64,000 nt of DNA from assembly GCF_000238775.2 (NCBI RefSeq), contig NZ_AFEJ02000006.1:62001-126000 (forward strand). Reading direction: 5' to 3'. The translations under genes and the position numbers were made by a program. This DNA comes from Acaryochloris sp. CCMEE 5410 (GTDB lineage Bacteria; Cyanobacteriota; Cyanobacteriia; Thermosynechococcales; Thermosynechococcaceae). Positions 18,949-27,322 of the stretch are shown here, piece after piece (position 1 is the first letter of the stretch; each line of letters starts with the position of its first letter). Below the pieces are notes generated by a model. The model was not told the DNA's origin, did not search any database, and saw only the letters and a program-made list of their open reading frames with translations.

Positions 18949-19056
18949 AGGTAGCAAGGCTTTGAGTCCCTTGGTTGCTCACAAATTCCTCAACAATCTC
19001 ATTTAAGATCACAGTAGCAATCTCAGTGAGACTGCCTGACAGAAGTATCAGATCTT

Positions 19057-19101
19057 GGGTGTTTTTGCATACCCCCGAAAAGAATCTATGCAAAAACACC
19101 C
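19057..19101. repeat. Perfect 15-bp hairpin, possible terminator
   Basis: GGGTGTTTTTGCATA at 19057-19071 and its exact complement at 19087-19101 flank a 15-nt loop. It lies about 110 bp after the ATPase stop and 65 bp before the Rpn-like gene. The T- and A-runs are inside the stem rather than after it, so it is not a standard terminator. It may be a residual end of a palindromic element. Confidence 0.6.
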
Positions 19102-19167
19102 GTCTAGTAAAATAGCTGCAATTGCTCAGTATGATTTCAAGCTAGTTTCTTCATCAAGGCTAAGGGA

Positions 19168-19770
19168 GTGCCCAAAGTTTCAGACATTGGCGGTAAGCGT
19201 TTGTTGGGGCTTGCTCCTGACGCTTGGGCACAATGGGTGACTCAACAAGCTGATGTCGTCGCCCTCGAAATCCTGGGGTCTGAATTTCAGTGGGTCAGCC
19301 GAGCAAATGATGTGCTCATGAAGGTGCGAAGTCCCATTCATGGCGAATTTCTCATTCTCACGGAACTGCAATTGCGCTATACGGACAAAATGCCTTTGAG
19401 GATGCGAGCCTATGCTGCTTTAGCTGAGGAAACTTACGGCTTGCCCGTCTATCCCGTTTTAGTCAACATTTTGCCCCCTTCTGCCAAAACCGTCGTCAGG
19501 AATTGCTTTGAGTCCAACTTTCTGGGTCTCCAGGCTCGACAAGATTACTGTGTGATAAATCTTTGGGACGTTGAAGCTGAGATTGTGTTTGAGCGTTCCC
19601 TGGATACCTTATTGCCCTTTGTGCCGATTCTCAAGAATGGTGGAAATCAGCAGACTGTCAGGCGGGCCTTGGTGCAGTTGCAACTGAATGAGGATTTGGT
19701 TGAGTTAGAATCATTGTTAGGGTTCTGGCCTAATTGCAGGGTTGCTGACACCAGCTGCAACGAAGGCTAG
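19168..19770 (+). pseudogene. Rpn/PD-(D/E)XK transposase-family nuclease, C-terminus replaced by a MITE
   Basis: The protein matches cyanobacterial Rpn-type (recombination-promoting nuclease/putative transposase) proteins: DIGGKRLLGLAPDAWAQWV, then an acidic and glutamate patch in GEFLILTELQLRYTDKMP that would hold the E-x-Q active-site residues, and YGLPVYPVLVNILPP. The reading is normal through LVELESLLGFW. It then enters the left inverted repeat of the small element at 19727 and ends 11 codons later. The usual C-terminal tail is missing. GTG at 19168 is used as start. The truncated protein could retain the nuclease core, so function cannot be excluded. Confidence 0.75.
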
Positions 19771-19922
19771 AAGCCATGCAGAAAAAGGATTTCAAGCCTT
19801 AATATTTCTCAATATTCTTTAGCTTTTGGTGGAAATTTGGTTTCTGATCTAACGAATTTACGTTTTTTCAGGCCCCTAAAAGTGCTTGATTGCAGATGGT
19901 GTCAGCAACCCTGCAATTGGGC
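19727..19922. mobile_element. About 196-bp MITE-like element with 39-bp terminal inverted repeats
   Basis: The left end starts GGCCTAATTGCAGGGTTGCT at 19727. The right end is its inverted copy, finishing at 19922, with 35 of 39 positions matching. The interior codes for nothing. It has truncated the Rpn-like gene. No obvious target duplication flanks it, and no copy of these ends occurs elsewhere in the window. Confidence 0.72.
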
Positions 19923-20137
19923 CATGTTGTAATTCTATCAATTCTTGTACGACAGCTCGATACAGAAGCACTTCGAATCACTTCACTTTAGCAAGTACGT
20001 CGTATTCTTTCTTGTCTTTTACGACTATATACAGAAGTCGCTCAGCTAAAAATATCAGCCCTGAGTAGTCAAAATTGGGGTATCACAATTGATCTGGTAG
20101 GTTAATTGCTTCTCTAAAGCTATACTCTATATACCTT

Positions 20138-20216
20138 TTATGGATTGCCCTCACTGTCACTTAATTCGAGGTTTTCCTCCCCCAACAACTCCGACAAAAT
20201 CCCGGTCAACTCTCTC
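20138..20216 (-). pseudogene. Integrase C-terminal tip, remnant
   Basis: On the minus strand this short frame reads RELTGILSELLGEENLELSD and then SEGNP before TAA. It resembles the tail EVTGVLSGLLGEDLG of the integrase fragment that ends at 21021. An in-frame TAG lies just upstream, so nothing longer survives. It suggests that two related integrase genes once lay here in tandem. Confidence 0.5.
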
Positions 20217-20225
20217 TAAAGCTCC

Positions 20226-20795
20226 TTAAAAAGTGTCAATCAGGGGTTTTCGTTCTAGAAGCGGTTTTGCCTGGTAGAGAGGTGTGAGCACAAACAGATG
20301 GTTGCACCTGGACTCATCGAATTCGTCATCTATGTACTCATTGTCTTCGGCCAACACATCAAGACTATAGATACTCAATACATATTCTCCAGCAGGAATA
20401 GTGAACAAGGCACCTGGCTCCTCGTCAGGATCAAAGTCGAGGGAGAGTCTGAGGTTGTTGTAACTTTCGATGGCGAGCTTACCTGACGGAAGGTTGAGAT
20501 AGGCTCGCTGTACTGGCAAGCAGGTGCCAAATGCTTTTTCCTCTGCATTACTCAAAGGCTCTCCTACTGACAATTCAATAGTTATCTCATCGTCTTGCTG
20601 AAGCCCATAGACCACTAGAAGACCTTTCTTAGTGACTTCAAAAAGTTCAGAATTAATATCGCTATTTCCATATCCTTCAAGAATGGATGGTGAAATGGCT
20701 CTTATCGATTCCTGACTTTGGTCATCATAAAAGAATAGGACAAGGCCATCATTGTAAAAGCCCGCAGTCAAGGAGTCTGGTCGAATCTTTTGCAT
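20226..20795 (-). CDS. Hypothetical acidic protein, 189 residues
   Basis: An intact frame of 189 residues with start ATG at 20795. It is rich in acidic residues (for example DNEYIDDEFDESRC) and looks like a beta-rich, soluble protein. There is no signal peptide, membrane segment or motif I recognise. It sits between an integrase remnant and the integrase genes on the same strand and may be accessory cargo. Codon use looks normal. Function unknown. Confidence 0.6.
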   Translation of the reverse strand: MQKIRPDSLTAGFYNDGLVLFFYDDQSQESIRAISPSILEGYGNSDINSELFEVTKKGLLVVYGLQQDDEITIELSVGEPLSNAEEKAFGTCLPVQRAYLNLPSGKLAIESYNNLRLSLDFDPDEEPGALFTIPAGEYVLSIYSLDVLAEDNEYIDDEFDESRCNHLFVLTPLYQAKPLLERKPLIDTF

Positions 20796-21020
20796 TAAGT
20801 TAAGTCGGGGTGACTAACCAGCTATCGCTGACAATCCAATAACTATACTAAGATCTTTCATCAACCAGAAGTCGTTATCCATGACTCCCCTCTTATCCAA
20901 ATTTTGAAGAAATTGCCAGCTCTCAGTAGCCATAATTTGGGAATTGCCACTATCTTGATACGCTATTGCTTGCCCTAAGCGATGCTCTGAATAGCTTTCA
21001 TGAATTGTCCTTACTACTAA

Positions 21021-21401
21021 TCAACCCAAATCCTCACCCAACAACCCCGACAACACCCCTGTGACCTCTCCCTGAAGATCCTTCCGATTATCGTCATAGC
21101 GTATAACTATTTCTGGCTTGGCATGGCGAGAGAGCTGCTGAACGGCCCGGACATTCCCGCCCGTGGCATCCAGCGCTGTCGTAATCGAGGAATGCCTAAC
21201 CCGGTGTGGTGACATCACCTTACTGATACCCGCTTCCGTGGCCATCTTCCTGACCACCTTATAATTAGATGTCGTTGATAGCCGCTGCCCCCAATGCACG
21301 ATATCCAGGGCTACAATCAGAGGGTCATCCTCTTCCAAATGTTTCCGAGTCGATAGCCAAACTTCTAGTGCGATCGCACTCACAATCCCAGCCATCCCCA
21401 A
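21021..21401 (-). pseudogene. Tyrosine recombinase, C-terminal catalytic fragment
   Basis: The 126-residue frame contains only the second half of a cyanobacterial plasmid-type integrase: LEEDDPLIVALDIVHWGQRL, then HRVRH (H and R of the active site), SRHAKPE (the second His) and the tyrosine in VIRYDDNRKDLQ. The first catalytic arginine and the core-binding domain are missing. It starts three bases after the stop of the pRiA4b-fused recombinase. The 5' half was probably replaced when that gene arrived. It would be inactive alone. Confidence 0.75.
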
Positions 21402-21404
21402 CTT

Positions 21405-23039
21405 CTAATCGCCATAACCCACCGTCCCAATCTCAAGCTCCCTCAGAGTTTGATTCACTTCCGCTAAATCAAACAATTTCGGGTCAAAATCACTGCCGAG
21501 CCATTCCATCTGCTCCTCGTACTCGGGATGTAAGGGGTTCTTCAAAATCCCCAGTAGATGAACATACCCCCAATCTCCACCACAGTCTTCCGGTGGGCAG
21601 GCCCGTTTCCCGGTCAGGCAAACGGGGTAGGTTTGCCCTAACTTACTTGCTAACTTTTTCTCAACCTTGATTTCGTGTTGCCACATATCTCCGAAATCGT
21701 AAAGGTAGCCAAATAGGAATAAGTCATCTCCAAGCAACTCTGCTAACGTGATGGTCTCGTCCTCACTGATAGTGAACTTGTGAAGGTGGTAATCTTCCCA
21801 CCCCATCACAACTTGCAACACAGTATGGAGTTGAGCTAGCGTCGTATTCTCTGGGACTTGAATTCGCCGCCAGACTTGAGGTCTTACTCCCAACAGCGTG
21901 ATTTTCAGTTGGTAGACACTGGATACCTCATTCAAGGGCATCCCTACAGAAGTAATCTTGGGCCAGTTCAAAGGTTCTTCAACAATGGCCTCCAGTTGAA
22001 TACCCTCCGGTTGGCCTTCGGCCACTCCATCCCCAGGTACTTCCCCATGTACTTCATAGAATTCCTGCTCTGCCTTTAGCTCTATTCCTCGATCCGAGTA
22101 CCGGACAAAAGACTGCTCTGAAGCATGTCGGGTAATCCGCCGAGCCAGAACCGAATCCATGTCCTTCATCACCAACCGAGTGGCTAGGGTATGCCGTCCC
22201 CGGTGTGGATGGGCATTTTCCACTTCGGCAATCTCAGCGATTGCTTTGAATATTTTGTAGATGCCCCAGTACTGTAATCGCTGCCCCTTGCTGTTATTGG
22301 AGTGGGAGACAAACAACGGTGAATTATTTCCCAGAACATCCCCCTGCTGCTCTCGCCATTGCTTGTACTGATCAATCGCTTTACGGGCTTTCTTCAACAA
22401 GGGTACGGTGCCCACACTGTCTGCTTTGGCGACTCGGATGGTGATGCGCTGCCCATCATAGTCCCCGACGTTCAGCCTGTGAATCTCCGATGCCCTCAGC
22501 CCATGATCAATCAGGTGCAGCAAGGCCCGATCTCTGAAGGTATGGAAGCCGCGATCGCAAATCGCCTGATAGAGATTATCGACTTCATCCTGGCTAAACT
22601 CCTGGGGTAGCACAGGATCGGCCTTGAGCTTTTCTAGGAGCAAAGTCGGGTCTTTGGGGATGTAGTCTCGGACGGTCAGCCATTTAAAGAAGCTCTGCAA
22701 TGCGGCCAAGTTACGGTTAATGGTCGCGTTCTTTCGGAGTTGGCCCCGTTGATTGGGTTCCACCTTCAAATGGTTTTTGTACCGATCCAAGTCCCTGGCT
22801 GTAATTTCATGCCATCCCTTATCGGTCCAGTCCATGAACTGCTTCAAGTCCCGTTCGTAGGCTTTGCGAGTGTTAAAACTAATCTCACGAGACCTCATGA
22901 ACTCTTCTACACGCATCCATCGCAGATCTGCTGGGGTGTTTTTGGGGGGTTGAGTCCGGGATCTGGCAGCATTGATGGGGGTGGCGGCCTGGTCTGCCAA
23001 TACCGTGAGCTTTACTTCAGGGATGGTCATAGATTTCAC
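21405..23039 (-). CDS. Tyrosine recombinase fused to a C-terminal pRiA4b ORF-3-like domain
   Basis: This 544-residue protein starts with a full XerC/D-like recombinase: core-binding domain at about 40-125, catalytic domain at about 145-320 with R182 (GLRASEI), K205, H279 and R282 (HPHRGRH), H305 and Y314. Residues about 376-540 match the pRiA4b ORF-3-like family: YQLKITLLGVRPQVWRRIQV, then LHTVLQVVMGWEDYHLHKF, YDFGDMWQHEI, and a CPPEDCGG loop before GYVHLLGILKNP. The pRiA4b domain is normally a stand-alone protein. Both halves look complete, and no stop or frameshift separates them. It is divergent from the toxin-antitoxin genes and followed by a broken second integrase. Recombinase activity is likely; the role of the added domain is unknown. 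Confidence 0.87.
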   Translation of the reverse strand: MKSMTIPEVKLTVLADQAATPINAARSRTQPPKNTPADLRWMRVEEFMRSREISFNTRKAYERDLKQFMDWTDKGWHEITARDLDRYKNHLKVEPNQRGQLRKNATINRNLAALQSFFKWLTVRDYIPKDPTLLLEKLKADPVLPQEFSQDEVDNLYQAICDRGFHTFRDRALLHLIDHGLRASEIHRLNVGDYDGQRITIRVAKADSVGTVPLLKKARKAIDQYKQWREQQGDVLGNNSPLFVSHSNNSKGQRLQYWGIYKIFKAIAEIAEVENAHPHRGRHTLATRLVMKDMDSVLARRITRHASEQSFVRYSDRGIELKAEQEFYEVHGEVPGDGVAEGQPEGIQLEAIVEEPLNWPKITSVGMPLNEVSSVYQLKITLLGVRPQVWRRIQVPENTTLAQLHTVLQVVMGWEDYHLHKFTISEDETITLAELLGDDLFLFGYLYDFGDMWQHEIKVEKKLASKLGQTYPVCLTGKRACPPEDCGGDWGYVHLLGILKNPLHPEYEEQMEWLGSDFDPKLFDLAEVNQTLRELEIGTVGYGD

Positions 23040-23090
23040 ACCTCGCAGTTAACCAAAACATCGACCAGCTTGTAACCTACAAGATACAAT

Positions 23091-23450
23091 ATGGAGGTGA
23101 TACCCAATGAACGCATCCTCAAGAAACTAGAAACTTCTGAAGGGAAGATCCCTTTTGATGATTGGTATTTGAATCTCTCAGACAAAAAGGCTAAGGCGAT
23201 TATTGCTGCTCGACTCATTCGGATACAAACCGGAAATATGGGGGATGTTCACAGCCTTGGCAGTGGCCTCTTTGAGTTTCGCATTCATTACGGACCTGGG
23301 TTTCGTATCTACTTCGCAGAAGTACAAGGAACATTGGTCATCCTTCTTGGGGGAGGGACAAAGAAAACCCAAAACAAGGATATCAAGCAAGCTATGACAC
23401 TATGGAACCTCTATCAAGATGAAATTGAAAGATATATCAGAGACCTTTAA
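23091..23450 (+). CDS. HigB/RelE-superfamily toxin (phage-derived Gp49-like, HI1419 type)
   Basis: This 119-residue protein has the small-toxin pattern FDDWYLNLSDKKAKAIIAAR, then IRIQTGNMGDVHSLGSGLFE, FRIHYGPGFRIYF and LLGGGTKKTQNKDIKQA. The pattern is typical of addiction-module killer proteins that cleave mRNA at the ribosome. It overlaps the antitoxin gene by 32 bases in toxin-first order, as in higBA modules. Its own start is ATG at 23091. A promoter would lie between it and the divergent recombinase gene at 23039, only about 50 bases away, so the two may share regulation. Confidence 0.88.
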   Translation: MEVIPNERILKKLETSEGKIPFDDWYLNLSDKKAKAIIAARLIRIQTGNMGDVHSLGSGLFEFRIHYGPGFRIYFAEVQGTLVILLGGGTKKTQNKDIKQAMTLWNLYQDEIERYIRDL

Positions 23451-23721
23451 AGATGATCTAAAAGATCCTGAGTTTGCTCAATTCTATTTGGAAGAAGCCC
23501 TTAACGACGGATTCCCAAATTTTCTCGTTGCGTTACGACAGGTGGTACAAGCCCAAAAAGGGATGAGTACCCTAGCCAACGAGATTGAGATGGGGCGTGA
23601 GAGCCTGTATCGAAGTTTGTCTGAAGAGGGGAACCCCCAGTTTGTCACCGTCGCTAAAGTGATTGAAGCATTGGGATTGAAGTTCAGTATCAGCAGTGCC
23701 TCTGCTACCTCTCCTTCCTAG
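23419..23721 (+). CDS. HigA-like antitoxin (HI1420 type) with Xre helix-turn-helix
   Basis: This 100-residue protein has the N-terminal recognition segment DPEFAQFYLEEALNDG and a helix-turn-helix with GMSTLANEIEMGRESLYRSL and FVTVAKVIEALGLKFSI. This family neutralises the toxin encoded just upstream and represses the shared promoter. The gene overlaps the toxin's 3' end and is followed by a hairpin terminator at 23785. The module may stabilise the replicon, as is common on plasmids. Confidence 0.88.
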   Translation: MKLKDISETFKDDLKDPEFAQFYLEEALNDGFPNFLVALRQVVQAQKGMSTLANEIEMGRESLYRSLSEEGNPQFVTVAKVIEALGLKFSISSASATSPS

Positions 23722-23784
23722 CATCCAGATTTCAGAACGGCCAATCACTCCCCCAAAACCTCAAAACTGCGATTCAAACCCCTG

Positions 23785-23808
23785 CCCCTGACAGCAGGGG
23801 TATTTTTG
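23785..23808 (+). terminator. Rho-independent terminator of the toxin-antitoxin operon
   Basis: CCCCTG-ACAG-CAGGGG forms a 6-bp GC-rich stem, followed immediately by TATTTTT, 64 bases after the antitoxin stop. Confidence 0.8.
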
Positions 23809-23905
23809 TGACAATTTCTACTCCAAATAATCCCTCTTATCTGGATTACATTAAAACTTACACTAAAAAATGACCATTTCACTCTCAACTCTAGAATTCT
23901 TGCCA

Positions 23906-23910
23906 CGATT
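23906..23910. repeat. Target-site duplication CGATT, left copy
   Basis: CGATT directly precedes the left TGT end of the Tn7-like element, and the identical five bases follow its right ACA end at 30296-30300. A 5-bp duplication is what Tn7-type and related DDE transposases make. Confidence 0.93.
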
Positions 23911-23960
23911 TGTGGTTTTAAACATAAGTTGACCACCTAGGACAGCTTATGGTTTAAGAC
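23911..23960. repeat. Left transposon end with two TnsB-site-like repeats
   Basis: 23911-23934 is the terminal site. A second copy of the core, GGACAGCTTATGGTTTAAG, lies at 23940-23958 in the opposite orientation, only five bases away. The right end has three copies in one orientation, so the two ends are asymmetric. Confidence 0.75.
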
Positions 23961-24189
23961 CTGACCAATTGACTATTTATTGAGTATCAATATATTGAAA
24001 GATTCGTACTAATTATTTGGTCGAAATAAATATATGGATGGACGCGTGTTCTGAGTGCTCTGGTCTATCTGCAATATGCTAGGAACCTAAATATACAGGT
24101 AGAATTGACTCATAAATTGAGTCAGCAGGATATCGTTGGCTAAATATTGCAAGAGGTCTATTAGTAGAATTTGATATTCTGGATATTAT

Positions 24190-24540
24190 TTACTTGGATA
24201 TCTCAATATCCTTTAACTCCCAGGTATCAGTACCAATTTTATTTTTTACTTCAACATAATAACGATTACGGATTGTTGCACCAAAACTATTCTGTGCGTC
24301 TACATAAGCCCATACTTTGTGCCTACAGTTTCCCTGATATTCAATGTTCACATCTTTACTTGATGTATATGGAAATTCAGCAGTACCAGGTGATTTCAGA
24401 TGTTTTTTTACAAAACTCTGAGACATGACAAAGGCAGTTGTGGTATCTGCACATGCCTCTTCGGGAGAGCGGCTACAACCCAGAGTTAGTATTGTGATCA
24501 AGATAAAACTAGAACCCACACTAATTGGCCAATTCTTCAT
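24190..24540 (-). CDS. Small putative lipoprotein, transposon cargo
   Basis: This 116-residue protein has an N-terminal signal with a lipobox (ILITILTLGC, cysteine about residue 22). A short globular domain with conserved-looking KSPGTAEFPYTSS and YYVEVKNKIGTDTWELKDIEI follows. The pattern K-S-P-x-T-A-x-F-P is seen in small secreted proteins of unknown function. It lies inside the Tn7-like element, transcribed away from the other cargo gene. Role unknown. Confidence 0.7.
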   Translation of the reverse strand: MKNWPISVGSSFILITILTLGCSRSPEEACADTTTAFVMSQSFVKKHLKSPGTAEFPYTSSKDVNIEYQGNCRHKVWAYVDAQNSFGATIRNRYYVEVKNKIGTDTWELKDIEISK

Positions 24541-24719
24541 GATCCATTCCCCCTGAAAAAATAACCTAGTTAGCGTTTACTATATAGTTCCCTTAGGGAG
24601 TGTAGTGTTAGCATCCTGATACGATGAAATTATTAGAATTTCAGGTGACAGATAGAGCTCAATGATGTTGTTAGATATCGCTTGACAGAGATTTCACTAA
24701 ATTAATTTCGTTTGGCCTT

Positions 24720-25442
24720 ATGTTTCCTAAATACTTAGTAATTCCCTTAGCTTCATTGTTTGTGTTTGGATGTGCTCAGCAAAAACAATCATCCGAGAAA
24801 GCACCAGTAATTTCAAATAAGCAATCACCACAAGCTCAGGTTAGTAATGCTGCCTCTAAATTTTCTGATGAACAAACTTCTTTTACACAGGTTGGTGAGT
24901 TAGAGGATATCTCTACCGCAGAAGCTAAACGAATGACTATTCGCATCAAGGTTCCGCTTGGGAAAACCAAGGAAGAGTTAGCAGCTACGTTAGAGCGAGC
25001 TGCTAGGGAAGTACAAGAAAAAACTAAAGCCAATGCGGTAAGTGTTTTCGCTTACAGACCTCAAGACAAAACAGATGGTGCTTACAGTGCTGGCATGGCT
25101 GAATATGCACCCAATGGGGAATGGGCTAATGCCGCTCAATCTGGGCCTATGCAAGTTAAAGTTGAGTTAAATGAACTTTACTTTGCAGCACCAACTAAGA
25201 GGCTTTCAGTTAATTCTGTGATTAAATTGAAAGCTGACTCTGCAGAAGAAAAAATTGGTATATCCAGGGAGTTCGGAAGTTGGCTGGAAGAAGACATCAT
25301 TACCTATGTTCCTATAGGAACAGAAGCTAAAATTATTGAAGTCAAATCTCAACCTTTAGGCTCCTCTGAATTAGTACGATACCAAGTTAGTACTGACGGA
25401 GGGCGTGTTATTGGCTGGGTTCATGAGTGGAACGTAAAGTAG
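24720..25442 (+). CDS. Putative lipoprotein with C-terminal SH3-like segment, transposon cargo
   Basis: This 240-residue protein has a lipobox (SLFVFGC, cysteine at 18), a low-complexity Gln/Ser linker, a middle domain rich in charged helix (KTKEELAATLERAAREVQEK), and an end that looks SH3-like (ITYVPIGTEAKIIEV, then YQVSTDGGRVIGWVHEW). Its last 35 bases overlap the 3' end of tniQ on the other strand. It is not part of any known Tn7 machinery. It may be an envelope protein carried as cargo. The ATG at 24720 follows no strong ribosome binding site. Confidence 0.7.
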   Translation: MFPKYLVIPLASLFVFGCAQQKQSSEKAPVISNKQSPQAQVSNAASKFSDEQTSFTQVGELEDISTAEAKRMTIRIKVPLGKTKEELAATLERAAREVQEKTKANAVSVFAYRPQDKTDGAYSAGMAEYAPNGEWANAAQSGPMQVKVELNELYFAAPTKRLSVNSVIKLKADSAEEKIGISREFGSWLEEDIITYVPIGTEAKIIEVKSQPLGSSELVRYQVSTDGGRVIGWVHEWNVK

Positions 25443-26280
25443 TAACCTTTGGTGGAAGGAAATGGATTTGAGCTTGGTATAGAAGCTCCTTATAGTTATC
25501 TATCCAAGATAATTGATGTTCTAAAGGGTCACGCATTAAATTGGTCCATTCAATTAAGGAGTCAGTTTCTTGACTATTAGAAAACTGCGAGTAACTACCT
25601 AGCCAACTATGACAGTTCGGGCAAAATCCTAGGTATAGTCTTGCAGTAATCACTGAGAACTGCCGTTGGCAAGAAGGACAATTACTTATTAGCTGTTGAT
25701 GTCTGTGTTGTGGGCACACACCTAGAGCTTCCACCAGCCAAATGAGTGGCATAAAAATCACTCGCTCAGACTGTCGCCATTCTTCTAAGCATCTCGGGCA
25801 CCATGCATGATACTTTCTCATATGTCTGTCGTTGATGATAGAAGCCGCTTCACGGAGTAATGATAAATCTCTTAAGTCTTGCCTCAGTGTTAATTCCTCC
25901 AGTGATTGAATAAGGGTTTCTGCCAAGATCCCTCTTACCTCATTGTTTTTGATAAGGGAACTGTCCGGTTTGAATAATTGATTAATTCTGGAGCGCCAGC
26001 GAAAAGTGGGAAATCCTTTCTGCCACATTAGAGGGACTATTTCTCTGATTATCAACTGACGAACAGTGACACAGTGATAATTGGCTAGACGAACAATATA
26101 ACCCGATAGGCTTTCAACAAAAATAGTACCAATTCCAATGGGTTCTAGATGAAACAAACGACTACGACTCATTACCGTTGGCTTTTGTAAATCCCAGAGT
26201 TCAGTGTTGGCTGCACTATCTTGCACTTGATCCACCTCCAGTAGGATCTCGCTTGGGGTTTCGTTTTCCCACACGGCCAT
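25408..26280 (-). CDS. tniQ: TniQ-family target-selection protein
   Basis: This 290-residue protein has the TniQ N-terminal signature SRSRLFHLEPIGIGTIFVES, then LSGYIVRLANYHCVTVRQL. In the second half it has zinc-finger cysteines and histidines: CPRCLEEW, GVCPQHRHQQL, SNCPSCQRQF and FCPNCHSWLG. TniQ/TnsD proteins choose or hand over the target site to TnsC. At 290 residues it is shorter than Tn7 TnsD (about 500) or Tn5053 TniQ (about 400) and nearer the size of CRISPR-associated TniQs. Its start overlaps tnsC by 65 bases. It is the only TniQ here, so how targets are chosen is unclear. Confidence 0.88.
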   Translation of the reverse strand: MAVWENETPSEILLEVDQVQDSAANTELWDLQKPTVMSRSRLFHLEPIGIGTIFVESLSGYIVRLANYHCVTVRQLIIREIVPLMWQKGFPTFRWRSRINQLFKPDSSLIKNNEVRGILAETLIQSLEELTLRQDLRDLSLLREAASIINDRHMRKYHAWCPRCLEEWRQSERVIFMPLIWLVEALGVCPQHRHQQLISNCPSCQRQFSVITARLYLGFCPNCHSWLGSYSQFSNSQETDSLIEWTNLMRDPLEHQLSWIDNYKELLYQAQIHFLPPKVTTLRSTHEPSQ

Positions 26281-27322
26281 GCTTACTGTTAGGCTTTGTT
26301 GTCATGCCTGGAGCAGCAATGTTTGTACTTGATAATCCATTGTCTTGAAACCGACGCTCTCCAGCTTGGGCTTCTTCATGGAGTTGTTGGCGACGAGCTG
26401 CAGAATACTCTGACTGCTTCAAGTACTTCATCTTTAGGCTGTTTGACTCTTCCAGTAGTGCACTACGCAATGCTCTCATTAGCCAAGTTTTGAGAATGCC
26501 AATACAGCCAATGGAGTAATCCATAAGATAGTCGTAGTGCTTTTCCAACTGAGATTTATGTGCCAAGGGAAAGTGACGTTGAAAAGTATGAATGACCCGG
26601 ATAAACTCAGTAACGTCCTGCTCAATATCGCTTTGGTATCGAGATAAATGGATGTCAGCGCTTCTACGACTGAGCTGTCCACTTAATTTTGAACAGTTGA
26701 GTAGTTCGTATGTGCCAAATAGGGCGTGAGTTGTGCCTGAAATATTAGCTAAGGATTTAATCCAAGTCATTTGCTGCAGCATCTGATGTGCACCGGCAGT
26801 CATCAGCAAATGATGTGCTTCGTCCACCATAAATGTCTTTACTTGGCGAAGACGTAGTACATTCTCCAAAGCCCGTCGTTGAGCAGCAGAGTTCTTGCTG
26901 TGGTGAATAGGGTCAGCTTGATGTTGAATGCCATAGCTGAATTTATAATCGGCCATGACGTCCCCAATCGCTTCTAGAGCACGAATGTAATAGTCACGGT
27001 GACTGAATTTACTCTGCTCGGCTGCTGCAACTTCCATACTCGCAACGGCAACTTGCCCTGGATTTGCCTGAAGTTCTGGTAGATACTTTTCTAGCAAAAG
27101 GTTCTCTGCCCGGAGGCGTAGGGTAGTTTTGCCCACCCCAGTGGGGCCAACGATGAAGAGAATAGAGATATCGGCTGGCTCTTGCAAATCAAGAAGCAGA
27201 TGATCTAGCGCTGTTTGTAGATGACGATGTGGAACCGTGATCCCTTTGAAGTATTTCAGTTTTTCCGCTGAGGATTGCTGAAGGAGTGCAGTAGGAAACG
27301 CAGGGCCTGCATTCATCTCCAT
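26216..27322 (-). CDS. tnsC: TnsC/TniB-like AAA+ transposition regulator
   Basis: This 368-residue ATPase has Walker A IVGPTGVGKTTLRLRA (K65/T66 region) and Walker B VKTFMVDEAHHLL with D167/E168. A sensor-like segment SLANISGTTHALFGTYELL follows, and the basic C-terminal tail (GRVGKRNPKRDPTGGG) may contact DNA or a partner. TnsC links target recognition to the TnsAB transposase and assembles on DNA. It overlaps tnsAB by 10 bases upstream and tniQ by 65 bases downstream, so the three are one operon. Confidence 0.9.
   Translation of the reverse strand: MEMNAGPAFPTALLQQSSAEKLKYFKGITVPHRHLQTALDHLLLDLQEPADISILFIVGPTGVGKTTLRLRAENLLLEKYLPELQANPGQVAVASMEVAAAEQSKFSHRDYYIRALEAIGDVMADYKFSYGIQHQADPIHHSKNSAAQRRALENVLRLRQVKTFMVDEAHHLLMTAGAHQMLQQMTWIKSLANISGTTHALFGTYELLNCSKLSGQLSRRSADIHLSRYQSDIEQDVTEFIRVIHTFQRHFPLAHKSQLEKHYDYLMDYSIGCIGILKTWLMRALRSALLEESNSLKMKYLKQSEYSAARRQQLHEEAQAGERRFQDNGLSSTNIAAPGMTTKPNSKHGRVGKRNPKRDPTGGGSSAR

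Noticed and set aside
24541-24719. Search for a guide RNA, mini-array or Cas12k-like gene inside the Tn7-like element
   Set aside because: No repeat pair or suitable ORF was seen in the non-coding parts.
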